Counted from the stretch's first letter, positions 36,001 to 47,447 are shown. The stretch: DNA of 64,000 nt from Anaeramoeba flamelloides (GCA_027625915.1 JANTQA010000070.1:4655001-4719000); one strand, 5' to 3'. Numbers and translations: made by a program. Notes: generated by a model not told the origin, from the sequence alone.

Positions 36001-37417
36001 AAGTCTAAAAAATCAAAAGTATCATAAATTTTAATTATGAATTAATTTAATGTGAATTCTTCGAAAAAATATATATTTAAAAAAAAAAGAAAAAACTTGT
36101 AAATATCCAATAGAAACCAAAAAATCTTGGTGTTGCCCAACAAGAAACAAGAAAGAAAGCGTGCTTAGATTTTCAGAACATCAAGAATTAAAATATTTAT
36201 TAAGGCAAATTGAACAATTTGCACCCTGGATCAGAAAAATATTTCTTGTGACAAACAATCAAATACCAAATTGGTTAGATCTATCAAACAAAAGAATTAA
36301 AATAGTTGTTCCTTCAGATTTTGTGAAATATCCGGAATCATTACCAATATTTTCATCACCAGCTCTCGAATCGCAATTACATTTAATAAACGGATTATCT
36401 CGACTATTTATTTATTCCAATGATGATTTTTTTATAGCAAAGCCAATATGGCCAGGTGATTTTCTAACCCTAGATAATACATATAAACTGCGAACCACTT
36501 GGCGTATTCCAGAGAGTGATTTAAAAAAATACCAAAAAAACCCTACCCGAAAAAAATTAAGTAACACAATCAAAAGTATTTATAGTGAATCAATCAAATA
36601 CACAGATACAATTTTTGATTTAACATTTGGGCAAGCGACTCGACGTTCCGCGCCACATGTGCCAATGCTGATTGATGGGGAAATAATGGAAAGAATATGG
36701 AAAGAATGGCCAAACGAAATGGAACAAACAGCAAAGTCAAAATTTCGTGTAGGAAGTCAAATGCATTATCAAACAACATTTTTAAATTATGTTCAAAATA
36801 GTTGGATCAAAATAGATTTTTGTAATTTTTTTTATTTGTATTTTGATAGCAATAATGACAAACATTTTAATCTTGGCGAAATCAAAAAGATTTCATACAA
36901 AATTAGTATATTTTTAAAAAAAGATCTCAAGAGTGTTTTTACAGTCATCTCGGATCAAATAAAAAAGGAATGGCAAAAAAAATTAAATAAAGATAATAAT
37001 TATCCCAATAATGCTAATGCTAATAAGCATGGTTCAGAAAACCAATTTTTGGGTTTAAATGCAGATTGTGAAATATTAGAAAAAATACCTTTAATTGTGG
37101 AATATTATAATAAAAAAATGGGAAAAAAACAGAAAAAGAAACACAAATTATACAGATCTATTAACAATTATCGTGACCACTTTTTTTTTATGATAAATAA
37201 AATTCGTTATTTAAAACCGGCTTTTGATGTAATCCGGTATAAGAAAAGGCTTAAATTTTTATCTCTTAATGATGATTTTGAATATACTGAAAAATCAGAA
37301 TTAATTAAATTCGATGAAGAATTCCAGAGATTAGCGAATGAATATTGGCCAAATAAATCACAATTTGAATTACCTGAAAATAAACTAAATAAAAACCTCA
37401 GGATTAAATATTCATAA
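30025..37417 (+). CDS. Stealth-family sugar-phosphotransferase, GNPTAB-like, 2 exons, 571 residues
   Basis: Exons 30025-30478 and 36156-37417. A short basic start and a hydrophobic segment at 13-31 make a type II membrane anchor, so a Golgi or endomembrane lumenal domain is inferred. All four Stealth blocks are visible: CR1 122-140 (IDMVIMWVNGSDP), CR2 156-265 (ELKYLLRQIEQFAPWIRKIF, VTNNQIPNWL, IYSNDDFF), CR3 about 314-368 (HVPMLIDGEIM...FRVGSQ), CR4 about 493-563 (FLSLNDDFEY...YWPNKSQFELP). A calcium-type EF-hand loop (D382 to E393, DSNNDKHFNLGE) lies between CR3 and CR4, as in animal GlcNAc-1-phosphotransferase alpha/beta. The family transfers sugar-1-phosphate from a nucleotide sugar; the exact acceptor here is unknown. 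The donor is GTAAGT; the acceptor at 36155 fits the phase (an alternative at 36113 adds 14 residues). Confidence 0.9.
30900..31374. mobile_element. TTTCTGTGA-family inverted-repeat element, best preserved copy
   Basis: The left end GTTGTGG..AACGCGGTTTTTAATTGGGA..AATAGAATCACAGAAACC and the inverted right end form an arm of about 110 bp. The core carries the family blocks (AAAGACAAAATGAAAGATTC, GATTTAAATTGTGTTTGTTG). The length of 475 bp and absence of an open frame indicate a non-autonomous element. Confidence 0.8.
31375..31760. mobile_element. Second TTTCTGTGA-family copy, adjacent, left end missing
   Basis: The core matches the preceding copy from GGCAAGATCAATTAGTCAAA onward. It ends in at least five tandem TTTCTGTGA units (31676-31722) followed by TTCTATTAAGGTTCACAATT. 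It abuts the previous copy directly, with no unrelated sequence between them. Confidence 0.75.
32232..32308. repeat. 77-bp hairpin element, copy 2
   Basis: TAGCTTTTTTTTAATTTTAG pairs with CTTAAATTAAAAAAAAGCTA. Flanking motifs CCGCCGTTAG and GGCACTTGACGACAC belong to the wider AGGTTTTTTT family. Confidence 0.75.
33389..33467. repeat. 77-bp hairpin element, copy 3
   Basis: TAGGTTTTTTTTACATTTTG pairs with CAAAAAGTAAAAAAAAACCTA. Upstream (33325-33388) are GTGTTCTAGG(C)TTTTTTGAG units, the mirror image of those near 25129-25215. Confidence 0.85.
34500..36015 (+). repeat. Second copy of the 0.9-kb dispersed repeat, split by a LINE fragment
   Basis: It matches 4008-4919 from AGAGGTGATTCAACAAAA to the degenerate 3' hairpin (35897-36010). 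The insertion 34730-35284 is absent from the first copy. A GAGAGAGAGAGAGGGGGGG run lies inside the 3' hairpin loop. Confidence 0.75.
34730..35284 (-). mobile_element. 5'-truncated LINE (non-LTR retrotransposon) end with target duplication
   Basis: It is flanked by the 14-bp direct repeat AAATGAAAGAGAGT (34716-34729 and 35285-35298). On the minus strand it begins inside a reading frame giving ELGTKSKICPCCKKKVDG and then VDHFIWKCKN, a C-C-H-C knuckle like the C-terminal zinc-binding end of LINE reverse transcriptases. The frame is then lost; other frames give DFDFSIINREDTDELF and EIYNITIGYFLTNMTQHAI, so at least one shift and a stop are present. A 3' untranslated part of about 270 bp ends CCAATAAAGCCCA. 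Only the last part of the element is present, as expected for 5' truncation. Confidence 0.75.
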
Positions 37418-38583
37418 ATCATTTATTTTATAGAATTTAACAAAATTTATTTTTTCGAAATTTTTTTTTTTATATTAATATTAAATAAATTTAATTAATA
37501 AAAGATTATTTTGGTATTTCGATTTTAAAGAAAATGATTTAAAAATATTTATTATGATATAGAATATTGATTCTTATTTACATTTTACAATTTTTTTGTG
37601 ATATCTAATTGATTTACAAATTTTTTTTTTTCTTAAAAGATCTCTAGTCGCAAGTAAAAATGTGTTATTCTAATGGTATTGAAATAGTGAAAATGATTGT
37701 CAAGAAATGGTATTGATTTCTCTTGAAATTTTACCAAGATCTTCAATATTGAAGATCAAAATGAACATTATTTGTTTTTTTAAATGTGAGATAAGGATTT
37801 TAGTTTTTCAATTTTTATGAAAATCTATTGATTTAGTAGATTTGCTTAAGACTGTTATCAACTTTCCTTTGTTGTTTATTATTTTACATATTTCTTTTGT
37901 GTTATTCAAAGGTTAATTATTTTTTTACTTGAGATTTAGAAAAAATATTGGCAGCATTAACTTAAAACATTATTTATTTCTGAACAGATATTTATTCAGT
38001 TAATAATTCATTTTAAGTTAGTATATAATATAAAAGTACTAATAAAATTAAATAATTTTCCCAATAATTAATAGTACTCTCCATTTTTATTTTGTGATTA
38101 ATTAAAATTTAAAAAGAACAAAAAATAAATTCAAAAAAACCCTATTTTTTTAAAAAAAGTATTTTAATTCTGAGATATTCAAATAAATATCAAAAAATTT
38201 TTAGTTCAATTTCCATTATTATAAATATTCGAACTTTTTCTTATCAAATAGTCCAGGACAAAGAATATTTTGAAGAACAATTAATTTTAGAGAGTTTTTT
38301 AACACTTGACTTCATAAAATGCTTTATTCAAAGCTTGAGCATAATAATCCCAAAAAGGAAAATCAAGTAAAAATTTCCAAACTTTTATTTCATTTTATCC
38401 GGATGTAGGAAAAGGATCTTCAATACCAAATACACAAAGAAAGAATAGTTTTTGTGGGGTGTACTGAAGAGTTAATGTGAAACACTACCTTAATTCCATG
38501 ATATTTACTTTTGTTTGATGGAAAAAAACTCTGGTTAGTTTCATTTTTTTTGATTTGCCTTTTATTTTATATTTATTACTAAA
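37418..38583. other. Intergenic region between the Stealth gene and eL32
   Basis: Apart from the TACTGATAAATT-family copy at 38180-38400 I see only AT-rich sequence. The last 100 bases before the eL32 start should contain its promoter, but no defined motif is recognisable. Confidence 0.6.
38180..38400. mobile_element. TACTGATAAATT-family MITE, copy 3, ends eroded
   Basis: The interior is almost identical to 11270-11455 (AGTCCAGGACAAAGAATATT, CACTTGACTTCATAAAATGC, TTCAAAGCTTGAGCATAATA). The terminal TACTGATAAATT sequences are not intact here. It ends about 180 bp upstream of the eL32 start codon. Confidence 0.75.
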
Positions 38584-39143
38584 ATGGTCAAGCCTTTAGT
38601 TAGACGCAAAAAAGTTAAAAAACATCCAAAAAAATTTAGAAAATGGAACTACAATAGATACAAAAGAATGTCGGTAAGTTTGTTCCTTTTTTTAAAACAT
38701 AAAAAAAAAAGAAAAAAAAAGTAAAAAAGAAAAAGAAAAAGAAAAAGTTTTTCAACAACATTTGTTAGATTACTTACATTTTGTTTGTTTTTTGTTTTGT
38801 GCTTTTTTTTTATTTTTAAAACTAAACTCAGGAATCTTGGAGAAAACCAATTGGTATCGATAGTAGAGTAAGACGTAAATATAAAGGTCTTCAAAAAATG
38901 GTTTCAGCTGGTTATGGAACTGAAAGGATCATGAGACACAGAATGAGAAACGGATTTTTCAAAATCACAATCCACAATTTAAAAGATCTTGAAATGTTAC
39001 TTATGCAAAACAAAAAATTCGAAGCTCAAATCGGCAAAACTGTTTCTTCCAGAAAAAGAAAATTAATCGTTAAAAGAGCCAAGCAACTTGATATTAAAAT
39101 CATGAACCCAACAGCTAGATTAGAAACAGAAGATAACAACTAA
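38584..39143 (+). CDS. RPL32: Cytosolic 60S ribosomal protein eL32, 2 exons, 133 residues
   Basis: Exons 38584-38673 and 38832-39143, with a 158-bp phase-0 intron (GTAAGT...CTCAG). The product is a structural protein of the large ribosomal subunit. Family blocks in order: MVKPLVRRKKVKKHPKKF, ESWRKPIGIDSRVRRKYKG, YGTERIMRHRMRNGF, HNLKDLEMLLMQNK, VSSRKRKLIVKRAKQL and NPTARLETEDN. These follow animal and yeast eL32 throughout, and the length is normal (human 135). The short early intron after residue 30 and the clean canonical splice sites contrast with the multi-kilobase introns nearby. A poly-T run follows the TAA stop. The identification is certain at the family level. Confidence 0.97.
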
Positions 39144-41292
39144 GTTTTTTTTTTTTATTTTTATTTTTATTTTTAATTTCAATTTCTTTGATCAAAACAA
39201 AAAGGAATTAAAAAAAAAAAATTATTCAAAAAAAGAAAAACTTTTGCTCTTTACAAAAACAAAAAAGAAATCGGACTGTGACTTTTAATAATTATCAACA
39301 GAATTATTTTTGGAAATAATTTTCTTTTTTTTAAGAATTATGAATTGTCCTTTTTTCTTTTTTGTTTTTCATTCTCCTTGATTGTTGTTGCTTAAATAAA
39401 ATATATTTTTTCGAACATACATCCCAAATTCTTTTTTTTTTTAAGGATTGTTACTTTTTTTTTGTTTGCTTTTTTTGTTTTTTTAATCCAAAATTCGTTG
39501 TTATAGAATTTATTAGAGGGTTAGGGTAGGTTAAATAAAAAACAGTTCAAAATCAAGAATTGTGCTTAGTGTCTCAAAGGATGGAATAAAAAAAAATTTT
39601 CAACCCATAGATTTCATCAGAACATTTTATTTGATGACTTTCAAATTCGAAATAATTAATCACTTTTTTTTGATTTGGTTTGCTCAACTAATTTGTTCAA
39701 CGAAGGACAACGGCTTTGAAAATCCATGAGATCCTTAAGAAAAGAAACCAAAGATGAACAGTCGATTTTGTTGAAGAAAATTATTCACAGTACATTACGC
39801 TTGTGACAAAAGGAACAAATAAATTCTGAAAATTAAAGTTTGCCAAAACTATATATTGTATTTCAGTTATACATCTTTTATAAATTATTTTTACAAAGTT
39901 ATGAAAATTTTATGTAATTAAGAAAAGACAACTATTAAATTAATTAAGATTTGATTACCCACCTTTTCAAAATTACCTTCAAATCAAAAAAACACCTATT
40001 TTTATGATATTTTTTTATTGAAATAAGCTACAATGAATGAACTTTTGATTGAACATTAAGTATGAAAAAAGAACAAATGTTTAAACAATTTGCAGATAAA
40101 AACAGGGAATATAGATTAAAAACTCAAACATGAAAAAAAAAAATGATAAAATGGTCAAAAATATTCCAAAAACAGAAAAAAAATCAGTTTTTCAATTTAA
40201 ATTAACAATATCTTTTGAAAGAAAGAAATATTTTATTTTATTATTGAAAAAATATGATTCTTTTTAAAATATTAAAAAATAAATCCAAATAATCTCTTTC
40301 ACTAAGTCAAATAAAAATTTCAAAGCTTTTACAATTAAAAATGAAATAAAAATATTACTTGAAAATTTTGATTTTTTTGCAATTCCCATTAATACCGAAT
40401 AAAGTTGTAAAACTTTTTCAAAATTGTATATATAAAAATGTTTATTATTTGAGTGTATTTCAAAAATACAAAATTTGGAGATTTTTTTTTTGAAAAATTT
40501 TTTAGAGTCTTGTCATGTCGTATAGAGTCATTGGACACACATTCTTTTGAACACTGTCGTAATTTTTTAAACCTTTCAAAACTCTAGAAGTTTTATGTAA
40601 GGAGAAACTAATCCTTTCTAAAATAAAAGGAATTATTTTTTCATTTTATTTGTCTGATCAAAATCTTTTTTAAACAAAGAGTATCTTAACATGCATCCGA
40701 TCTTGTAGAATTAAAACTATTTTATTCTTCAAAACTAAAAAACAGAATACTGGTCTTTGTAAAATAAATGAGTAATAAATTTCACAACACTTTCTTAATT
40801 TTTCAGTGACAAATAGCGTTTCCAATGACACAGTGGAGGATTTTTTAAGATCTCTTTTTTTATAAAAGTAAAATAGGAAATGAAGTGAAAATTTTTTCGA
40901 TATATTTTGCAAATAACATCATTAATTTCATTGAACTAATTTGCAATCCATGACCTTACAATACAAAGCAAATAATATTTAAACAAGTTATTGTATAATC
41001 TATTGAGTTCTTGTAACCATAGGTGTAATTCAAAAATACAAAGTAATTTCAAAAAAGATTTATTAATGAGAATATTTTTTAGTCCAAAATAGGTGTAATT
41101 TTGTTTCTGGCAAAGACTCAAGCTAATTGAGTCAGAGAATTTTTTATCAAAACAAATTTCAGAACTTCAGAATGGAGAGGAAATTTCCAAGATCAAAATT
41201 GAAAATGAATGAAATAATAATTTCCAAAAGAACATTCCAAGAGTTTTATTTTTTGAATCCGAAATCTATTTTAAGATTATTCTTCTCTTTTA
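39144..41292. other. Intergenic region with left inverted-repeat arm
   Basis: 39144-39800 has poly-T rich sequence with no gene. 39800-40500 is the left arm of a long inverted repeat. 40500-41292 has no recognised content and should include the promoter of the following gene. Confidence 0.6.
39800..40500. repeat. Left arm of long inverted repeat flanking the 41293-42099 gene
   Basis: Read on the minus strand it matches 43105-43820, for example TTTGAGTGTATTTCAAAAATAC, TCTCTTTCACTAAGTCAAATAAAAA, GTCAAAAATATTCC and AAAGTTTGCCAAAACTA versus AAAGTTAGCCAAAACTA. Identity looks high but with many small differences, so the arms are not brand new. Confidence 0.85.
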
Positions 41293-42099
41293 ATGACTAA
41301 AACCAAGCGCCCTACAAAACCTGTAGGCAACTCGTTAATCTTTGGTTTTAGTATGGACAAATTGACGTGGGTGCAATTAATTTTAACAACAAGCTGTCTA
41401 GCTATTTGCCATGTCTTAAACAAAATCTATCGAAGGAATGAATTAAGGATCCCGTTCCTTTCACTCTTATTTAATCATCCAATGGAACACTTGGTTTCGT
41501 CAACACTTTTAACAACAACAGCATGTATTAACATCTTCACAGCGTTTGTCAATTATGTACAAATGTCGAAACGATTCCCAAAATCGGATAAATTATTGCT
41601 TATGATCTTAGTATTCAGGTTCCTATCTGGAGGAACTTTAATAGTATCTGTAAATGTACCTTTACAAACAGACTGGAACACCATTTCGTCTGTGGGGATC
41701 TTTTCTGTCGAAGAATTTAACCATAAGATCACCATTTTCTCGCGATTGCATTTGTTTGGGATCAATGCATTTTTTTTGAGTTGTGCTGCTTTCCAATTCC
41801 TTTCTCAAATTTTCATTTTGACACAAGAGATCTACCAAATCAAAGGATTCAAAGAAAAGTGTATTCTTCGTTTTATTTATACAATTGTGAATATATTTTG
41901 CTTGGCTAATTTAAAATTGGTTGGCGCTTTATTAGTCAGTGGGAGGCCACAAAATGTCGCATTTTTTTTGAATTTGGCTGCTCTTTTCCAACACATTAGT
42001 GTCATCTTTATTTTTCTTTTTTTAGGCACACCGCTAAATTTTGATCACACAGTTTACGTCCAGATATTTGATATCAAGAAAAATGAGTCAAAAAAGTGA
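41293..42099 (+). CDS. Six-pass membrane protein, Frag1/DRAM/Sfk1-like, 268 residues
   Basis: A single-exon gene with about six hydrophobic helices near 26-43, 66-88, 101-122, 152-178, 192-214 and 223-245, and a short polar C-terminus. Features like the Frag1/DRAM/Sfk1 family are IPFLSLLFNHPMEHL after helix 1, FVNYVQM after helix 2, FLSGGTLIVSVNVPLQT in helix 3, and RLHLFGINAFFL at helix 4. Family members sit in the plasma membrane, Golgi or lysosome and act in phosphoinositide organisation, GPI-anchor remodelling or autophagy; the role here cannot be chosen. The base composition is less AT-biased than the flanks, supporting a real gene. It lies inside a 4-kb block bounded by inverted repeats. 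The family assignment is by pattern only; another multi-pass family is possible. Confidence 0.65.
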   Translation: MTKTKRPTKPVGNSLIFGFSMDKLTWVQLILTTSCLAICHVLNKIYRRNELRIPFLSLLFNHPMEHLVSSTLLTTTACINIFTAFVNYVQMSKRFPKSDKLLLMILVFRFLSGGTLIVSVNVPLQTDWNTISSVGIFSVEEFNHKITIFSRLHLFGINAFFLSCAAFQFLSQIFILTQEIYQIKGFKEKCILRFIYTIVNIFCLANLKLVGALLVSGRPQNVAFFLNLAALFQHISVIFIFLFLGTPLNFDHTVYVQIFDIKKNESKK

Positions 42100-42428
42100 A
42101 AATAGATTAAATATTCTTTTTTTTTTAGATCCCAGAATTGTTTTGTTTCCCTTTTTTCGAATTGCCTTTGAAAATTATTTTTAAATTATTAATGATCAAA
42201 TCTTAAATAATTTTTTAAAATATTTTGTTTTTTTGGTTTTCTTTCTTGTGTAAAACTAAAAAAATTAATTTATTATTATTTTTTTTTAATTTTGATTTTA
42301 TTTATGATTATTTTTTAGAATAAACACCTCCAGAATTTCCTATAAACAAAGATTAACGCTTAATTGTAAAATCTATTGAATAAAATATTCATTCAGATTG
42401 ATAAAAAAAAAAAAAATACAAACAATTA

Positions 42429-42622
42429 CAGCCAGTTCCATTTTTAAGACACAAACTTTCAAGGAAATTTAAGGTCCAAAAAAATCTCACATTAAAGCAC
42501 AAAATTCTAAATTTAGTAAAATAATTGTAAAAAAAAATTCCCAAAAAATGTGCCTTAAATTGAGATTTTTATTGTTCCGTAAATTTCCTTTAAAGTTTGT
42601 GTCTTAAAAGCGGAACTGACTG
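42429..42622. mobile_element. CAGTCAGTTC palindromic MITE, copy 2
   Basis: It begins CAGCCAGTTCCATTTTTAAG and ends CTTAAAAGCGGAACTGACTG, with TA on both sides. Length 194 bp, palindromic throughout. Same family as 26491-26683 and 63537-63732. Confidence 0.9.
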
Positions 42623-43104
42623 TACCTGTGATACTTAAATTTCCCAATTTTATAAAGTAGCAATATAATAGAAAACGATTTAATCTTAAGGGGTTAGTTT
42701 CTTTCACAGAAGTAGTCCAAATTTAACATAATTCCCTTTTGAATATCAATCATATTAATATACTCTCTTTCAAATGTCTTTAAAAATATGATTACTAGAA
42801 TAGTACTTGAGTTTGATCATATAAATTAAAAATGATCTATGTATTAGTAAAACAAAAAGAGAAATTTGAGAAAAAAATCTATATTTTAAAGACAAATTTA
42901 AAGGTTCAATCCAACAATATTCAGATTTCAAGGTTGAATAACATCTTTCTAAAATTAGTCCCCAAATATAGTTTATTAGATTTTCATTTGATTTTTTCAA
43001 AAAATTAATAATTCATGAATATATTTTTTAAAAATAAATTTTTCTAATATTAGAAATACGACTAAATCTTATTTCAAAAAATATTACTTATCATAAAATA
43101 ACTT

Positions 43105-43820
43105 GGAAAATATTTTCAAAAAACAATTCATAAGTTTTGTATTTTTGAAATACACTCAAATAATAAACATTTTTATATATACCAATTTTACATAACGTTT
43201 ACAACTTTATTAGGTATAAATGTGAATTGCAAAAAAAAAAAAACAAAATTTTTAAGTAATATTTTTTTTTCATTTTTAATTGGAAATTTTTAAAATTTTT
43301 ATTTGACTTAGTGAAAGAGATTATTTAATAAAAAATTTTCAATAGTCTAAAAAGAATCATATTTTTTCAATTTAAAAATAGAATAAAATATTTCTTTCAA
43401 AAGATATTTTTAATTTTAATTGAAAAACTGATTGTTTTTATGTTTTAGGAATATTTTTGACCATTTTATTATTTTTTTTTTCATATTTGAGTTTGAATAT
43501 ATATTCCCAGTTTTTTTCCGCAAATTGTTTAAAAATTTATTCTTTTTTCATACTTAACATTCAATCTAAAGTTCATTTGTTGTAATTTATTACAAAAAAA
43601 ATGTGAATAGTTGTTCTTTTGATTTGAAGGTATTTTTGAAAAGGGTAATATTCCAATTTTTTATTAATTTAATAGTGATATATTCTTCATTATATAAAAT
43701 TTTCATAACTTTGAAAAAATAATTTATAAATCATATTTAACTGAAACACAAAGTGTAGTTTTGGCTAACTTTAATTTCAAGAATTTATTTTTTTTATTTG
43801 TATTACTCAAAAATAATAAA
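43105..43820. repeat. Right arm of the long inverted repeat flanking the 41293-42099 gene
   Basis: This is the reverse-complement counterpart of 39800-40500. No terminal motif of a known transposon or target duplication could be identified at the outer edges. Confidence 0.85.
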
Positions 43821-44714
43821 TTGAAAAAAAAATTATAATGTAGTATACCATGATAATTAATTATTTTATATTTTTAATAATTTACTTTCAAATTACCTTA
43901 AAGATATAATAACCTTGATATTTCAGAAAATTAAAAAAATAATACCAAAATCAAAAAAAAGTAATCCTATATTTATTGAAAATAATATTACAAATTTTTA
44001 ATACGGGACTTTTACAGAAAAATATTCAAAATAAGTTTTTTTTTAATAACTATTCCCATTTTTAAAAGAAATCACATTATATAAATTTGATCGATTTTAA
44101 TAGTTATTTTCTAAGATCTCTCTTTTTTTCCAATTTTATTTATAAAAACAAAACAAAAAAAAAGAAATAACAAAAAAATAATAAAAATAAAAGTAAAAAT
44201 TAGAAAGAAAAGGAAAAAAATTATTTTGTCTGAATAAAAAAAATTAATTTAGAATTAAAAATTAAAAAATAAAGGACAAATAAAAATAAAAATAAAATAA
44301 TAATTTCACAAAAAAAATGATGAATAACTTGAGGTTTTGAGAAGATTATTAACCAAATTCCTCTTCAAAATAAATTTTCAATTTTTAGCTAAAAAAATTT
44401 TTTTTCATCTGATTTATTAAATTTCTTTGTCTTGTTGTTTTAAATTGACTTATCTTTTTTTTTTTTTCTTTTTTAAAAATATAAATTCGAAAAAAAAAAG
44501 CAAATCTTTGGTAAAATTTATAATAAATTTAAGAAAATTGAGAGGAATTTACTTACTCTTAAACATCATATAATTACTATTAAAAACATCTTGATTAATT
44601 GTTTTTTTCTTTTAGAAATATGGCCGAAAAAGTTGAATATATCATTTATGAATAATACGAAAAAAAGTTTGTTTTGATGAGAATAGTTTTCATTTTTTTC
44701 TTCTTTAACCCCTT

Positions 44715-47413
44715 ATGAGTAAAAGATATTCGAAGCAATTTTTAAAATTCTTACAAAGAACACCAACACAATACCATGTAGTTTGTGAATTGAAAAAAAT
44801 GTTGCTTGATTCAGGTTTTGTTGAATTAAAAGAAAAAGAAAGGTATTCTGATTTATTAGAAAAAGGAAAATCCTATTTCTTAACACGAAGCGGCAAGAGC
44901 ATTGTTGCGTTTTCTATTGGTGGCGACTTTGATCCTAAAAATGGGTTTTCTATTATTAGTTCTCATACTGATTCTCCTGGTTTACGTGTGAAGCCAGTAT
45001 CAAAAAAAGAATCGCAAGGATCGGCACAAATTGCTGTTTCTACTTATGGTGGAGGTCTGTGGTTTACTTGGTTTGATCGAGACCTGACAATTGCAGGAAA
45101 AGTGTTGGTAAGAAAAAGTTCAAAGGTAATGTTTTTTTCTTGTTTGTTTTTTCATTGAGAAAATTATTTCTCTTTTTTGATATTTAATGCTGTGCATTTT
45201 GCTGATTGGTATTCAAGTAACTGGATTTTAAAAGTGTAACACCAAAATGCTCTTTAATAAACAAACCCTTTTACTTTTGATCTGATTTGAAAACAACCTG
45301 AAAACAATCAAACCTATTAAAAATTAGTTTTTTTTTTCTGTAAAGAGCTTTGCTGGTTTAAGAAAAACAGCTATGAAATGAAAAATTGATATTTGCAAAT
45401 TGTGAAAACAATTCCTCTTCTTTTTTGAGTCATTTAAAATTTGTTTTACACAACAATTCATCCCTTCAAACCCCCCGAGAAGGGGTTTACATCAACTATA
45501 CAAAAGGAAGCTTATTGAATTCGAAATTACACAACTAAATTTAGGGTCTTGTTATGACCGTGAATTTTCTTAAAACACAAAAAGGGGATTACTTTTTAAA
45601 AATGCTACTATTCTGGAAAACAATTATCATATTTATTTTGGTTGGGAAATAGTTGTAAAAGATCTCATTTTCTAACTATTTTTCTACATATTTTTTACTT
45701 GATTTAAAAATAAATACTAAGTCCAAAAATTAGATTGATGGTTGATTATTAGAATTAAAATATAATCCTAAACATCAAATTAAAACCAAAATAAATTTAA
45801 GCATGTTCAATTTTTCAAATTTGAGATTTTAATTGTAAACATTAGAAAAATTTAATTGTTTTGAATTTTTTCTTGTTATGATTTTTCCTATTCAATGTGA
45901 AATTGACTTTAAGATTTTATCTATACAGTATTAATCCTGTTTGAGGACTTTCAGTTTCGCGATCTCTTTATTGATCAGTGAAAAATAAGTAAAAAAAATA
46001 TTGTTAAATATTTCCTTTTTACTACCATCTCTCAATTAAAACTGATTGGTCAATTTTTTTTTCTGAATGGAAATGTGAAAATAAATTTCTTTTGGTTTTA
46101 GAAATTAAAAGATAATAAAAAAAACAAGTTTCTGAGGATTTAGAGACTAAAAAAATGCAATTAAAAAAAAAAAATTTTAAATAGTCTCTCATTGGAAAAA
46201 TATTTTATTATTAAAAAAAATTATGCAAAGATCTAAAAAAAAAAAATTCAAATTTAAAAAAAGATTAAAAATTTCTAATGAAAAAAATCCAGAAAAACAA
46301 AAAAAAAATTGAAATATTTCTCAAAGACAAAATTCAAATAACAAAAAAAAAAGGGCGTTTGAAATATTCCCGAAAACACCCGAAAATCGAAAATACCCAA
46401 AAATTTTTTAACGACACAAAAACACTTTTTGAATAACTCTAAAGAAATCCTTGTACCGATTTACTCAGTTTAATGGTAAAATAACAATTTTACTTTCAAA
46501 TAAAATATATTTTTTAAATTTTCTACTTTTAATCCCCTCTAAAGAGTTTTTTGTACCTTTTGAGTATATTTGTTTAATTGTTGGTACTTATTATGATATG
46601 TGTATATGTATGTCAGGATATTGGTATGGTTCGTGTTAGGTTCGGCATTGTATGTGTTTTGGTGTTTAGGATAAACCAGTTTCTTTGATGAAATGGTAAG
46701 TTAAAATAATATTTGTCTTGAGTCGCCTTGTGTAGGGTATGGGTATGTGTTGCATGATTAGATATTACTCGGGTTTTTTTGGATTGTATTTAAGATTACA
46801 AAATTCTGGGTAATGATAGATAATTAGATATTTTCTTTATAAGTATATTATATCTCATTTAGTTAATACCATTTCGAAATGATCAGAAATTTTACAGTTA
46901 TCTAAAATACCAATTCCATTCACACAAAATGGGCCATATACTATTCCTAAAATTTAAATTTTTTTGAATTTTGATATTTTCAGAAAAAAAAATTTTTCTA
47001 CAATAAAATTCCAAATTTACCTTTAAACTGAGTATATTGACACTAGTGTTTCTTCGGAGTTATTCAAAAAGTGTTTTTATGTGGTTGAAAAATTTTCGAG
47101 TATTTTCGATTTTCTGGTATTTTCGGGAATAATGGATAGATTCAAAAAAAAATTATTAGTATCAAAAGAAAAAAATCCAGAAAAACTAAAAAAAAAGTCA
47201 TAAAAGGAACTCAATTTCAAAAATTCAAAAACAAAAAAAAAAATAATCTTTTTCTTGTTTTATTTCCAAATGCTTAAATTCCTTCAATTTTAAACAAATC
47301 ATTTTCTTTCAGTACAAAATTGATTGAATTCAATTTATGCTTCTTTTTATTAATCTTTTTAAGTTTTCCAAATTAAGGATTTTTATTCTTTTGATTGAAA
47401 ATAAACATTTCAG

Positions 47414-47447
<34 letters not shown>

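Larger units (their letters stand above)
30479..36155 (+). other. Intron of the Stealth gene (5.7 kb), packed with mobile elements
   Basis: It contains two adjacent TTTCTGTGA-family copies, two 77-bp hairpins, a 0.9-kb dispersed repeat interrupted by a LINE fragment, and simple repeats. No intermediate exon could be recognised; the protein blocks on both sides are contiguous for the family. Confidence 0.75.
42100..44714. other. Intergenic region with a MITE and the right inverted-repeat arm
   Basis: Contents are a CAGTCAGTTC MITE (42429-42622) and the inverted-repeat arm (43105-43820). 43820-44714 is AT-rich with poly-A and poly-T runs, no gene and no recognised repeat. Confidence 0.6.

Noticed and set aside
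46451-46639. 62-residue cysteine and tyrosine containing open frame
   Set aside because: It starts inside the terminal arm of an inverted-repeat element, has no recognisable motif and lacks its own context.
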